Position numbers and translations under genes: made by a program. From positions 1 through 6,342 of the forward strand of contig CAZSIR010000161.1 of assembly GCA_964606765.1 (NCBI GenBank): a DNA stretch of 6,342 nucleotides, in the 5' to 3' direction. The notes under the pieces are model-generated. The model did no database searches, had not been told where the DNA came from, and saw only the letters and a program-made list of their open reading frames with translations. Every line of letters starts with the position of its first letter. Within the stretch, counting starts at the first letter, position 1. Positions 1 through 5,256 of this stretch are shown here, in pieces. This stretch comes from Ga0077527 sp964606765. GTDB taxonomy: Bacteria > Pseudomonadota > Gammaproteobacteria > Burkholderiales > SG8-41.

Positions 1-118
1 CACGGAAGGCATTCAGCACTTTTTCGCGGTTGATGGTGATCCACGCCACCTGGTCCTTCACCTCGAACAGGATGTCCGTGTACTTGCGGGCCTTGGATTT
101 TTTGCTTTTCGCTGCCAT
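1..118 (-). CDS. Crotonase (enoyl-CoA hydratase/isomerase family) protein, N-terminal fragment
   Basis: Only the first 39 codons lie in the window; the gene continues past the left edge. The peptide begins MAAKSKKSKARK and then enters a typical crotonase N-terminus: YTDILFEV, then VAWITINRE and LNAFR. Crotonase-fold enzymes act on acyl-CoA thioesters (hydration, isomerisation, ring opening or closing). From memory, the N-A-F-R ending of the first strand-loop is like that of the ring-hydrolysing or ring-forming members BadI and MenB, but 39 residues cannot settle the subfamily. The start is supported by GAGGAAAG (minus strand, 121-128), three bases upstream of the ATG. A 12-residue extension with six Lys/Arg precedes the conserved part. 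It lies downstream of the LysR gene on the same strand, separated by 100 bp that carries its own promoter candidate. Family call is fairly secure; the specific reaction is unknown. Confidence 0.8.
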   Translation of the reverse strand, partial: MAAKSKKSKARKYTDILFEVKDQVAWITINREKVLNAFR

Positions 119-143
119 TGCTTTCCTCACTGGTGGATGTGTC

Positions 144-185
144 GCGGAAAGCGGCGATTTTAGCAAAACCCTTGCGCTTTCCCGC
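144..185 (-). promoter_or_regulatory. Extended -10 promoter candidate inside an inverted repeat, upstream of the crotonase gene
   Basis: On the minus strand, TGC-TAAAAT (157-165) fits an extended -10 element (TGn plus a 5/6 match to TATAAT). No good -35 is seen at the expected distance, which extended -10 promoters can tolerate. It would start RNA near 150 and leave a leader of about 32 nt. The -10 sits in the 21-nt spacer of an inverted repeat: GCGGAAAGCG (144-153) against CGCTTTCCCGC (175-185), pairing with one extra C. The left arm overlaps the predicted start site, so the repeat could be an operator. There is no T-run after either arm, so it is a poor intrinsic terminator for the LysR gene. 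Confidence 0.4.
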
Positions 186-218
186 CATGATTGATCGATT
201 AATGTCGTCGACTTATTG

Positions 219-1130
219 CTACAGCGATTTGGCGCAATCGGCCAGCAGCTGCCGGAACCAGCGGTGAGACGCCTCCCTGTGCGTCCGCTCGTGCCAGTAC
301 AGGCTGATCCGCATGTCCGGAATGTTCAGCGGCGGTTCGATGACCTGCAGCGCCAGCTGTTCGGCCAGCCCCTGGGCCAGCCGTGCCGGCACGGTGGCAA
401 TCAGGTCGGCATGTTCCACCGTATAGAACACCGTCAGGAAATTCTGCATCAGCAGGGCAATGCGCAGTTTCCTGCCGTGGGAAGCCACCACCTCGTCGAT
501 GACGCGACCGGAAGGGCTGTTGCGCATGAAACGCGAACGCACATGGGGCAGCGAAAAATACTGTTCCGCGGTCATCGCCCCCCGGATCTGCGGGTGTCCT
601 TTTCTGACCAGGCAGACAAACTCGTCACGAAACAGGAACTTGGAATGCAGGCTGTGCGGCGGATCACGCAGCCACGCCAGGCGAAAATCTATCTCCCCCT
701 TTTCCATCCACTCCGCTACGCGCTCGGGATTCGGCGTGCGGAATTCGATGTCGATCCCCGGCGCCTGCTTCTGCAATACCTCGAACAGCTTCGGCGCCAG
801 CACGTATTCGACATATTCGGGCGCCGTCAGCACGAACTTCATCCGCGAGGTTTCCGCCCGGAACACCGCTTTTTTTAAAACCACACCGTCGATTTCGGCC
901 AGGATGCGCAGAACGGATTCGCGCAGATCAAGGGCGTGGCGTGTCGGCACCATGGCACTCTGCGCGCGCAACAGCAGCGGGTCATCAAACAGCCGGCGCA
1001 GGCGGGCCAGCGCATGGCTCATCGCCGGCTGGCTCAGGCCCATTTTCTCCGCCGCACGCGACACGCTGAGTTCGGCCATCAGCGCGTCGAAGCAGCGCAG
1101 CAGATGCACATCCAGCGATTTGATATTCAT
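219..1130 (-). CDS. LysR-type transcriptional regulator (NahR/NodD-like group)
   Basis: A 303-residue protein of normal length for the family. The N-terminal winged helix-turn-helix spans about residues 6-65, with the classic core SRAAEKMGLSQPAMSHALAR (24-43) followed by RRLFDDPLLLR. The effector-binding (periplasmic-binding-protein-like) domain covers about 92-295. The C-terminal segment ISLYWHERTH...HRWFRQLL resembles the NahR/NodD branch, whose members respond to aromatic or other small organic acids and usually activate a divergent operon. The start is set by the conserved N-terminus (MNIKSLDVHLLRCFDAL); no Shine-Dalgarno is obvious, so translation may be weak. It is transcribed away from Bug gene 1, and a LysR-type box overlaps its own start codon, suggesting autoregulation together with control of the divergent genes. 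Effector unknown. Family confidence is high; target assignment is inference from position. Confidence 0.95.
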   Translation of the reverse strand: MNIKSLDVHLLRCFDALMAELSVSRAAEKMGLSQPAMSHALARLRRLFDDPLLLRAQSAMVPTRHALDLRESVLRILAEIDGVVLKKAVFRAETSRMKFVLTAPEYVEYVLAPKLFEVLQKQAPGIDIEFRTPNPERVAEWMEKGEIDFRLAWLRDPPHSLHSKFLFRDEFVCLVRKGHPQIRGAMTAEQYFSLPHVRSRFMRNSPSGRVIDEVVASHGRKLRIALLMQNFLTVFYTVEHADLIATVPARLAQGLAEQLALQVIEPPLNIPDMRISLYWHERTHREASHRWFRQLLADCAKSL

Positions 1131-1148
1131 ATTTTGAATATGTTGAAT
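1123..1148. promoter_or_regulatory. LysR-type operator (T-N11-A box) overlapping the regulator start codon
   Basis: An ATATTC-N7-GAATAT dyad (1123-1128 and 1136-1141) contains ATTC-N7-GAAT, which fits the LysR-family T-N11-A rule (T1126, A1138). A third half-site, GAAT, lies at 1145-1148, and TTGAAT is repeated at 1134-1139 and 1143-1148. The dyad centre (1132) is about 65 bp upstream of the predicted start site for Bug gene 1 (about 1197), the usual place for the recognition half of a LysR binding region. It also covers the regulator's ATG (1128-1130), which fits autoregulation. Binding is inferred, not shown. Confidence 0.55.
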
Positions 1149-1161
1149 GCGGTTTCTCTCA

Positions 1162-1190
1162 TAGACTCATTATAGGCATGGGCCTAGACT
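1162..1190 (+). promoter_or_regulatory. Candidate promoter for the Bug/CocE operon
   Basis: TAGACT at 1162-1167 (4/6 match to TTGACA) and TAGACT at 1185-1190 (4/6 match to TATAAT) are separated by exactly 17 bp, giving a predicted start near 1197. Both boxes are weak, as expected for an activator-dependent promoter. A second dyad, TAGGC-N4-GCCTA (1173-1186), lies in the spacer and reaches the -10. It could be a regulator or RNA polymerase contact site. The call rests on spacing and context only. Confidence 0.3.
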
Positions 1191-1199
1191 GGCCCGCAA
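1169..1199 (-). promoter_or_regulatory. Promoter candidate for the LysR gene
   Basis: The minus strand carries a perfect TATAAT at 1169-1174. A partial -35 (TTGCGG, 1194-1199) is 19 bp upstream, longer than ideal. RNA would start near 1162, leaving a leader of about 31 nt before the ATG at 1130. This -10 falls between the -35 and -10 of the plus-strand candidate, so the two divergent promoters would overlap and compete. The downstream T-N11-A box (1123-1141) could block elongation or initiation in autorepression. Confidence 0.45.
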
Positions 1200-1201
1200 G
1201 A

Positions 1202-1257
1202 GCGGTGACCACACCGCCAGCAGCCAATCAGGGCCGGCGGCTATTGCCGACCGGCCC
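1202..1257 (+). promoter_or_regulatory. Two-hairpin leader ahead of Bug gene 1
   Basis: A small hairpin, GCGGTG / CACCGC with loop ACCA (1202-1217), is followed by a very strong one at 1231-1257: outer stem GGGCCGG (1231-1237) with CCGGCCC (1251-1257), inner stem CGGC (1238-1241) with GCCG (1246-1249), loop TATT and one bulged A (1250). The second hairpin ends seven bases before the Shine-Dalgarno. No T-run follows, so it is not an intrinsic terminator. If transcription starts near 1197 both lie in the 5' leader and could stabilise the message or affect translation. No known riboswitch class is recognised. Confidence 0.45.
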
Positions 1258-1264
1258 GTCATCC

Positions 1265-1272
1265 AAAGGAGG
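1265..1272 (+). promoter_or_regulatory. Strong Shine-Dalgarno for Bug gene 1
   Basis: AAAGGAGG sits six bases before the ATG at 1279. It is a near-perfect complement to the 16S rRNA 3' end and fixes the start codon. It is much stronger than the site before the LysR gene, which fits high expression of a periplasmic binding protein. Confidence 0.85.
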
Positions 1273-1278
1273 AACGAC

Positions 1279-2262
1279 ATGACTCGCCTGACCAGCGCCG
1301 CAATGTTTGCTTTGCTGTCGATAGGGGCCGGGGCCGCCGCAACAGCCCAGTCCGCGCAGGAATATCCGACCCGTCCGATCCGCATGGTGATTCCGTTTGC
1401 ACCGGGCGGCGCCACCGACATCATTGCCCGCGTGCTCGAACCGAGGCTCGGCAAAATCCTCGGCCAGCAGATCGTCATCGACAACCGCACCGGCGCCGCC
1501 GGCAACATCGCCGTTGAACTGGTGTCCCAGGCCCAGCCCGACGGTTACACGCTGCTGGTCGGCAACATCTCGACCAACTCGATCAATCCCATCCTGTTCT
1601 CGAAGGCCTCCAAGGTCAACGCACTGCGCGACCTGGCCGGCGTATCGAAGCTGGTGGCGATCCCCAACTTCATCCTCGGCAGCCCCAAGCTGCCGGCCAA
1701 TACGTTGAAGGAAGCCCTCGACTACGCCAAGGCGCGTCCGGGACAGCTCAACTTCCAGGCGCCGCTGGGTTCGTATTCGCATCTCGACATGCTCGCGCTG
1801 ACCGCAGCGGCGGGTGTGAAAATGGTACACCTGCCATCGAAGGGGGCCGGTGAAACCCTGCCCGCGCTGCTGCGCGGCGACATCCACATCACCGAATCCA
1901 ACGTCGCCTCCAACATCGGCGCGGTCAAGGCCGGACAGGTCAAGGCCTATGCCGTCACATCTGAAAACCGCCTGACCGACCTGCCCAACGTGCCGACCAT
2001 GGCCGAAGCGGGTTATCCCGGCATGGGCAGCCTCAACTGGAACGGCGTGTTCGCGCGCGCCGGCACGCCCAAGGCCGTGATTGCCAAACTGCACGCCGCC
2101 ATCACCGCGGCGATGAAGGAGCTCGATGCCGACGGCGGCCTTGCAAAAAGGGCGCTGCCGATGAGCCTCAGTGAATCGCCCGCCGAGTTTGACGCCTATG
2201 TGAACGCCGAGAACAAGCGCTGGCTGAAAATCATCCGCGACAACAACGTCAGCATCAACTGA
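1279..2262 (+). CDS. Bug/TctC family periplasmic substrate-binding protein 1
   Basis: A 327-residue tripartite tricarboxylate transporter-type receptor of normal length. A Sec signal peptide occupies residues 1 to about 23 (TRLTSAAMFALLSIGAGAAATA, cleavage likely after ATA23 or QSA26). The mature protein starts with the family hallmark EYPTRPIRMVIPFAPGG followed by ATD47. The APGG loop normally holds a substrate carboxylate. Further family landmarks are LGQQIVIDNRTGAAGNIA, QPDGYTLLVGN, the domain 2 strand LPNVPTMAEAGYPG and NWNGVFARAGTP. Bug proteins capture carboxylates, aromatic acids, amides or nicotinate-type compounds in the periplasm. No TctA/TctB membrane genes are in the window, so it would share a transporter encoded elsewhere or act as a sensor partner. 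It is the first gene after the LysR divergent region and 96 bp from the next gene. Ligand unknown. Confidence 0.95.
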   Translation: MTRLTSAAMFALLSIGAGAAATAQSAQEYPTRPIRMVIPFAPGGATDIIARVLEPRLGKILGQQIVIDNRTGAAGNIAVELVSQAQPDGYTLLVGNISTNSINPILFSKASKVNALRDLAGVSKLVAIPNFILGSPKLPANTLKEALDYAKARPGQLNFQAPLGSYSHLDMLALTAAAGVKMVHLPSKGAGETLPALLRGDIHITESNVASNIGAVKAGQVKAYAVTSENRLTDLPNVPTMAEAGYPGMGSLNWNGVFARAGTPKAVIAKLHAAITAAMKELDADGGLAKRALPMSLSESPAEFDAYVNAENKRWLKIIRDNNVSIN

Positions 2263-2284
2263 CGGCATCCACCGGCAGCCGTAA

Positions 2285-2343
2285 GCGGGCGCGCAGCGGG
2301 TGCCCGCCTGCACCCCGCGGATTCCTCCCACATGTTTTAAAAC
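2285..2343. repeat. Inverted repeat and AT palindrome between Bug gene 1 and the CocE-like gene
   Basis: GCGGGC (2285-2290) can pair with GCCCGC (2302-2307) across an 11-nt loop, and GTTTTAAAAC (2334-2343) is a perfect 10-bp palindrome. The palindrome ends 15 bases before the next ATG and is an AT island in GC-rich DNA. The hairpin has no T-run directly after it, so it is more likely a message-processing or stabilising structure, if functional at all, than a terminator. Confidence 0.3.
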
Positions 2344-2358
2344 CCGCCCAGGAATATC

Positions 2359-4068
2359 ATGCGCAAAACCGCAAAACTCTCGCAGCCCAAACACGCCCTC
2401 ATCATCGAGAAGGACGTCAAAGTACGGATGCGCGACGGCGCCGTGCTCTACGCCGACATCTTCCGTCCGAATGCGCCTGGCAAATTCCCCGCCATCGTCA
2501 ACATCAGTGCGTACCAGAAGGACAAGGTCTGGGTGCCGCCACATGACCTCGAGGAAAAAGCCAATCCGTACATGACCTGGGAGACGGTGAACCCGACCTG
2601 GTGGGTGCCGCGCGGTTACATCTGCGTGCGCGTCGACACCCGCGGCTCGGGCAAATCACCGGGCCTGTCCGATCCCGGCGGCCCGCAGGAAACGCTCGAC
2701 TTCTATGACGCCATCGAATGGGCGGCAAAACAGAAATGGTGCAGCGGCAACATCGGCAGCGCCGGCATTTCCTATCACGCCGTCACGCAGTGGCGCGTCG
2801 CCGGCCTGCAGCCGCCTTCGCTGAAAGCGATGATTCCCTGGGAAGGTTACGGCGACGCCTATCGTGACTCGGTATTTCACGGCGGCATATTCCAGCTGTA
2901 TTACCTCGCCACCTGGTACGCAACACAGATGGCGCACCACCTGCTCGGTGATCCGCAGGAGTACAACCCCGACGCCTTCCGCAACGAGCGCCTGTTCAAC
3001 TACATGCGCCACAGCCTCGACACCGGCTACTGGGACAACCGCGGCGCGCAATGGGACAAGATCAAGGTGCCTTTCCTCTCCGCTGGCAACTGGAGCGGAC
3101 ACAATCTGCACCTGCGCGGCAACACCGAAGGTTTTGTCCGCGCCGCCTCCAAACACAAAAAACTGCGCATCCACACCGGCACGCACTATCACGCCTTCTA
3201 TACCGAAGAAGGCCGGCTCGACCAGCTGCGCTGGTTCGATTACTGGCTGAAGGGCATCGACACCGGGATCATGAAAGACCCGCCGGTAAAGCTGATGATC
3301 CGCACCGGCGGCGGCACGATGAAAGACTACAAGTTCCGCTTTGAAAACGAGTGGCCGCTGAAACGCACGCAGTGGACCAGACTTTACCTGCAGGCGGAGC
3401 GCAAGGCGCCCGGCGCCGGCGCAATGGACCGCGAAGGCACGCTCTCGCGAAAACCGCCGAAAAAATCCGGCAAGGTCAGTTACTCCGCCACCGGCGTGTC
3501 GCATGCCGGCGTCGCCTCGGCGTCCTCGACCATGCTGCAGGCCGGCAGCATGCACCGCACCGGCATCGCCTTTGAAACCGAGCCCTTCAAGGAAAACACC
3601 GAAGTCACCGGGCCGGCCAAGCTGCTGCTGTGGGTGTCGAGCACGACCAAGGACATGGACATGTTCGTCACCGTGCGCAACATCGATGCCAAGGGCAAGG
3701 ACGTCTGGGAAGTCGGCCAGCAGGGCCAGCAGGTACCGGTGGCCAAGGGCTGGCTGCGTGCCTCGCACCGCAAGCTCGACCCGAAACTGACACTGCCCTA
3801 TCGCCCGTACCACGCGCACAACGAACGCTGGTGGCTGGAGCCCGGCGTGCCGGTCGAATGTGAAATCGAAATCTGGCCGATCGGCATGGTGTTCCGCAAG
3901 GGTCACCGCATCCGCATCGACATTCAGCCCCGCGACGGCGTCGGCAGCACACCCTATAACCACTATCCGGCCGCTTACAACACCAACGGGCAGAACACGG
4001 TGCATACTGGCGGAAAAATGGCGTCTTACCTGCTGCTGCCGGTAATCCCCGCCAAAAAGTCCCGATAA
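2359..4068 (+). CDS. CocE/NonD family alpha/beta hydrolase with C-terminal jelly-roll domain
   Basis: 569 residues, the usual length for this peptidase-S15-related family, which hydrolyses esters, amides or X-Pro peptides. The catalytic domain covers about residues 17-305: strand VKVRMRDGAVLYADIFRP, putative oxyanion Tyr52 (ISAYQ), RGYICVRVDTRGSGKSPG (85-102), and the nucleophile elbow GISYHAVTQW with Ser138. The candidate catalytic His is H276 (GTHYHAFYT). The canonical GWxD motif that supplies the acid is replaced by GNWSG (243-247), so the acid is not identified. The C-terminal X-Pro-dipeptidyl-peptidase-type beta-sandwich runs from about 310 to the end (FETEPFKENTEVTGPAKLLLWVSS; final MASYLLLPVIP). 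No signal peptide is seen, so it should be cytosolic. AGGA at 2350-2353 supports the start. It is flanked by two Bug genes, suggesting it acts on an imported compound. Substrate unknown. Confidence 0.93.
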   Translation: MRKTAKLSQPKHALIIEKDVKVRMRDGAVLYADIFRPNAPGKFPAIVNISAYQKDKVWVPPHDLEEKANPYMTWETVNPTWWVPRGYICVRVDTRGSGKSPGLSDPGGPQETLDFYDAIEWAAKQKWCSGNIGSAGISYHAVTQWRVAGLQPPSLKAMIPWEGYGDAYRDSVFHGGIFQLYYLATWYATQMAHHLLGDPQEYNPDAFRNERLFNYMRHSLDTGYWDNRGAQWDKIKVPFLSAGNWSGHNLHLRGNTEGFVRAASKHKKLRIHTGTHYHAFYTEEGRLDQLRWFDYWLKGIDTGIMKDPPVKLMIRTGGGTMKDYKFRFENEWPLKRTQWTRLYLQAERKAPGAGAMDREGTLSRKPPKKSGKVSYSATGVSHAGVASASSTMLQAGSMHRTGIAFETEPFKENTEVTGPAKLLLWVSSTTKDMDMFVTVRNIDAKGKDVWEVGQQGQQVPVAKGWLRASHRKLDPKLTLPYRPYHAHNERWWLEPGVPVECEIEIWPIGMVFRKGHRIRIDIQPRDGVGSTPYNHYPAAYNTNGQNTVHTGGKMASYLLLPVIPAKKSR

Positions 4069-4077
4069 AACCGTTCT

Positions 4078-4084
4078 GGAGGAG
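4078..4084 (+). promoter_or_regulatory. Shine-Dalgarno for Bug gene 2
   Basis: GGAGGAG lies five bases before the ATG at 4090 and within the 21-bp gap after the CocE-like gene. It fixes the start and, with the short gap, indicates cotranscription. Confidence 0.8.
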
Positions 4085-4089
4085 TCACC

Positions 4090-5091
4090 ATGAAAACCCT
4101 GTCGCGCCTCGCCGGGCCGGTGCTGTGCGCCGTTGCCGCCTTTGGCGGCTTTGTCACCTTTGGCACCTTCGTCACTGTTGGCCACGCACAAAATTATCCG
4201 GCCAAGGCGGTGCGCATCATCGTACCCTTCGCCCCCGCCGGCCCCACCGACAACCAGGCGCGCTGGGCGGCGCAACAGCTCTCCGTCGCGCTGGGCCAGC
4301 AGTTCCTCGTGGAAAACCGCGGCGGCGCGGGCGGCGTGCCCGGCACCGAGGCCGTGGTCAAGAGCGCGCCCGACGGCTACACGCTGCTCGCCGGCAATCC
4401 CGGCCCGCTGACCATCTCGCCCAGCGTGCGCGCGCAGATGCCCTATGACACGCTGCGCGACCTAGCGCCGATCGTGCTCATCGCAAGAAGCGCGAGCTGC
4501 ATCTGCCTGCACCCCAGCCTGCCGGCGAAAAACGTCAAGGAATTCGTCACACTGGCCAAGGCGCAGCCGGGCAAGATCAACTACGGCTCCCCGGGCGTCG
4601 GCACCGTCGGCCACCTCGCCTCCGAACTGTTCGCCTATCAGGCGGGGGTCAAGCTGAACCACATTCCGTACAAGGGCGCGGCGCAGTACACCGTCGACCT
4701 GATCGCCGGCAACATCGAACTCGCGATCAACCAGTTCGCGATCTCGGCGCCGCTGGTCAAGGCCGGCAAGGTGCGTTGCCTCGGCGCCACCTCGCGTGAA
4801 CGCACGCCCCTGCTGCCGGACATCCCGACCATCGCCGAACAGGGCATCAAGGATTTTGAAAGCTACAACTGGAACGGCATGCTCGCCCCGGCCGGCACGC
4901 CGCCCGCGATCATCAGCCGCATCGCCGAGATCGTGTCGAAACAGCTCGCCACGCCGGAAGGCCGTACGCTGTATGCCGGCCAGGGGCATGAAGCCAGCGG
5001 CATCACCACCACGGCCTATGCGGATTTCCTCAAGTCCGAAACCGAAAAATGGGCGAAGGTGGCGAAGGCTGCGAATATTCCGAAACAGTGA
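4090..5091 (+). CDS. Bug/TctC family periplasmic substrate-binding protein 2
   Basis: 333 residues. The signal peptide is residues 1 to 33 (basic MKTLSR start, long hydrophobic stretch, cleavage after GHA33), and the mature protein begins QNYPAKAVRIIVPFAP. The ligand loop reads APAGPTD54, with the first Gly of the usual pair changed to Ala. Family landmarks follow: LGQQFLVENRGGAGG, APDGYTLLAGNPG, MPYDTLRDLAPI, LNHIPYKGAAQ, LPDIPTIAEQG and NWNGMLAPAGTPP. It shares the fold and motifs with Bug protein 1 but differs throughout, so they are divergent paralogues, not a recent duplication, and probably bind different ligands. The hydrophobic core of the signal peptide is lengthened by an 18-bp tandem repeat. 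It follows the CocE-like gene by 21 bp. No transporter membrane genes are nearby. Ligand unknown. Confidence 0.95.
   Translation: MKTLSRLAGPVLCAVAAFGGFVTFGTFVTVGHAQNYPAKAVRIIVPFAPAGPTDNQARWAAQQLSVALGQQFLVENRGGAGGVPGTEAVVKSAPDGYTLLAGNPGPLTISPSVRAQMPYDTLRDLAPIVLIARSASCICLHPSLPAKNVKEFVTLAKAQPGKINYGSPGVGTVGHLASELFAYQAGVKLNHIPYKGAAQYTVDLIAGNIELAINQFAISAPLVKAGKVRCLGATSRERTPLLPDIPTIAEQGIKDFESYNWNGMLAPAGTPPAIISRIAEIVSKQLATPEGRTLYAGQGHEASGITTTAYADFLKSETEKWAKVAKAANIPKQ
4141..4176 (+). repeat. 18-bp imperfect tandem repeat in the signal peptide of Bug protein 2
   Basis: Two adjacent 18-bp units (4141-4158 and 4159-4176) match at 14 of 18 positions and encode FGGFVT and FGTFVT in series. They lengthen the hydrophobic core of the signal peptide. 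Both units keep the reading frame. Confidence 0.6.
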
Positions 5092-5100
5092 AATTCAAGT

Positions 5101-5233
5101 TCAAAAGCAGCCACAGAGGTCACAGAGTCCACAGAGGAAGATCAAAAGCAAAAATCGTCTTTGCATGCCGCGAGGGCGATGCAATCCCGGTTTTCTCTGT
5201 GTTCTCTGTGACCTCTGTGGCTAATGGTTTTGA
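5101..5233. repeat. Palindromic MITE-like repeat element
   Basis: Perfect 19-bp arms, AGCCACAGAGGTCACAGAG (5109-5127) and its reverse complement (5204-5222), enclose 76 bp. The arms continue imperfectly inward (CACAGAG at 5130-5136 against CTCTGTG at 5196-5202). Outer TCAAAA (5101-5106) and TTTTGA (5228-5233) form a further inverted pair, and TCAAAAGCA recurs at 5142-5150. The centre has its own dyad, TTGCAT (5161-5166) with ATGCAA (5179-5184). The CACAGAG/CTCTGTG units recall short non-coding repeats seen, from memory, in many environmental proteobacterial genomes. No transposase is present. In RNA the arms would fold into one long stem between Bug gene 2 and the next hydrolase gene, possibly uncoupling their expression. 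No T-run terminator follows. Confidence 0.7.
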
Positions 5234-5244
5234 TTTTCGATTAC

Positions 5245-5250
5245 AAAGGA
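5245..5250 (+). promoter_or_regulatory. Shine-Dalgarno for the FrsA-like hydrolase
   Basis: AAAGGA lies six bases before the ATG at 5257 and outside the repeat element. It chooses this ATG as the start. No convincing promoter is seen between the repeat and this site. Confidence 0.7.
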
Positions 5251-5256
5251 ACCCGT

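Noticed and set aside
144..185. Intrinsic terminator for the LysR gene
   Set aside because: The inverted repeat has a 21-nt loop and no T-run after either arm, and an extended -10 element lies in the loop.
216..1137. Open frames on the plus strand across the LysR gene (216-878 and 460-1137)
   Set aside because: The minus strand encodes an unmistakable LysR regulator; the plus-strand translations are Arg/Gln/Ser-rich without domains.
2285..2307. Terminator after Bug gene 1
   Set aside because: The stem is only six base pairs with an 11-nt loop and is not followed by a T-run; the next gene continues in the same direction 51 bp later.
1228..2544. 438-codon open frame on the minus strand across Bug gene 1
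   Set aside because: It is antisense to a clear Bug/TctC gene with signal peptide and strong Shine-Dalgarno. Its translation is rich in Gly, Arg, His and Val, as expected for a shadow frame in GC-rich DNA, and shows no recognisable domain.
2656..4275. 539-codon open frame on the minus strand across the CocE-like gene
   Set aside because: It is the reverse shadow of a well-conserved two-domain hydrolase and extends into Bug gene 2. No domain and no credible start signal were seen.
1279..5091. Recent duplication giving the two Bug genes
   Set aside because: By eye only family motifs are shared and the signal peptides and ligand loops differ, so the copies are old paralogues.
5109..5222. CRISPR-like appearance of repeated CACAGAG units
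   Set aside because: The units are inverted between the two ends and only 8-10 bp apart within an arm, with no regular spacers. This is a palindromic element, not an array.
4796..5224. 142-codon plus-strand frame running from Bug gene 2 through the repeat element
   Set aside because: It overlaps Bug gene 2 out of frame, and its tail is only the translated CACAGAG/CTCTGTG repeat.
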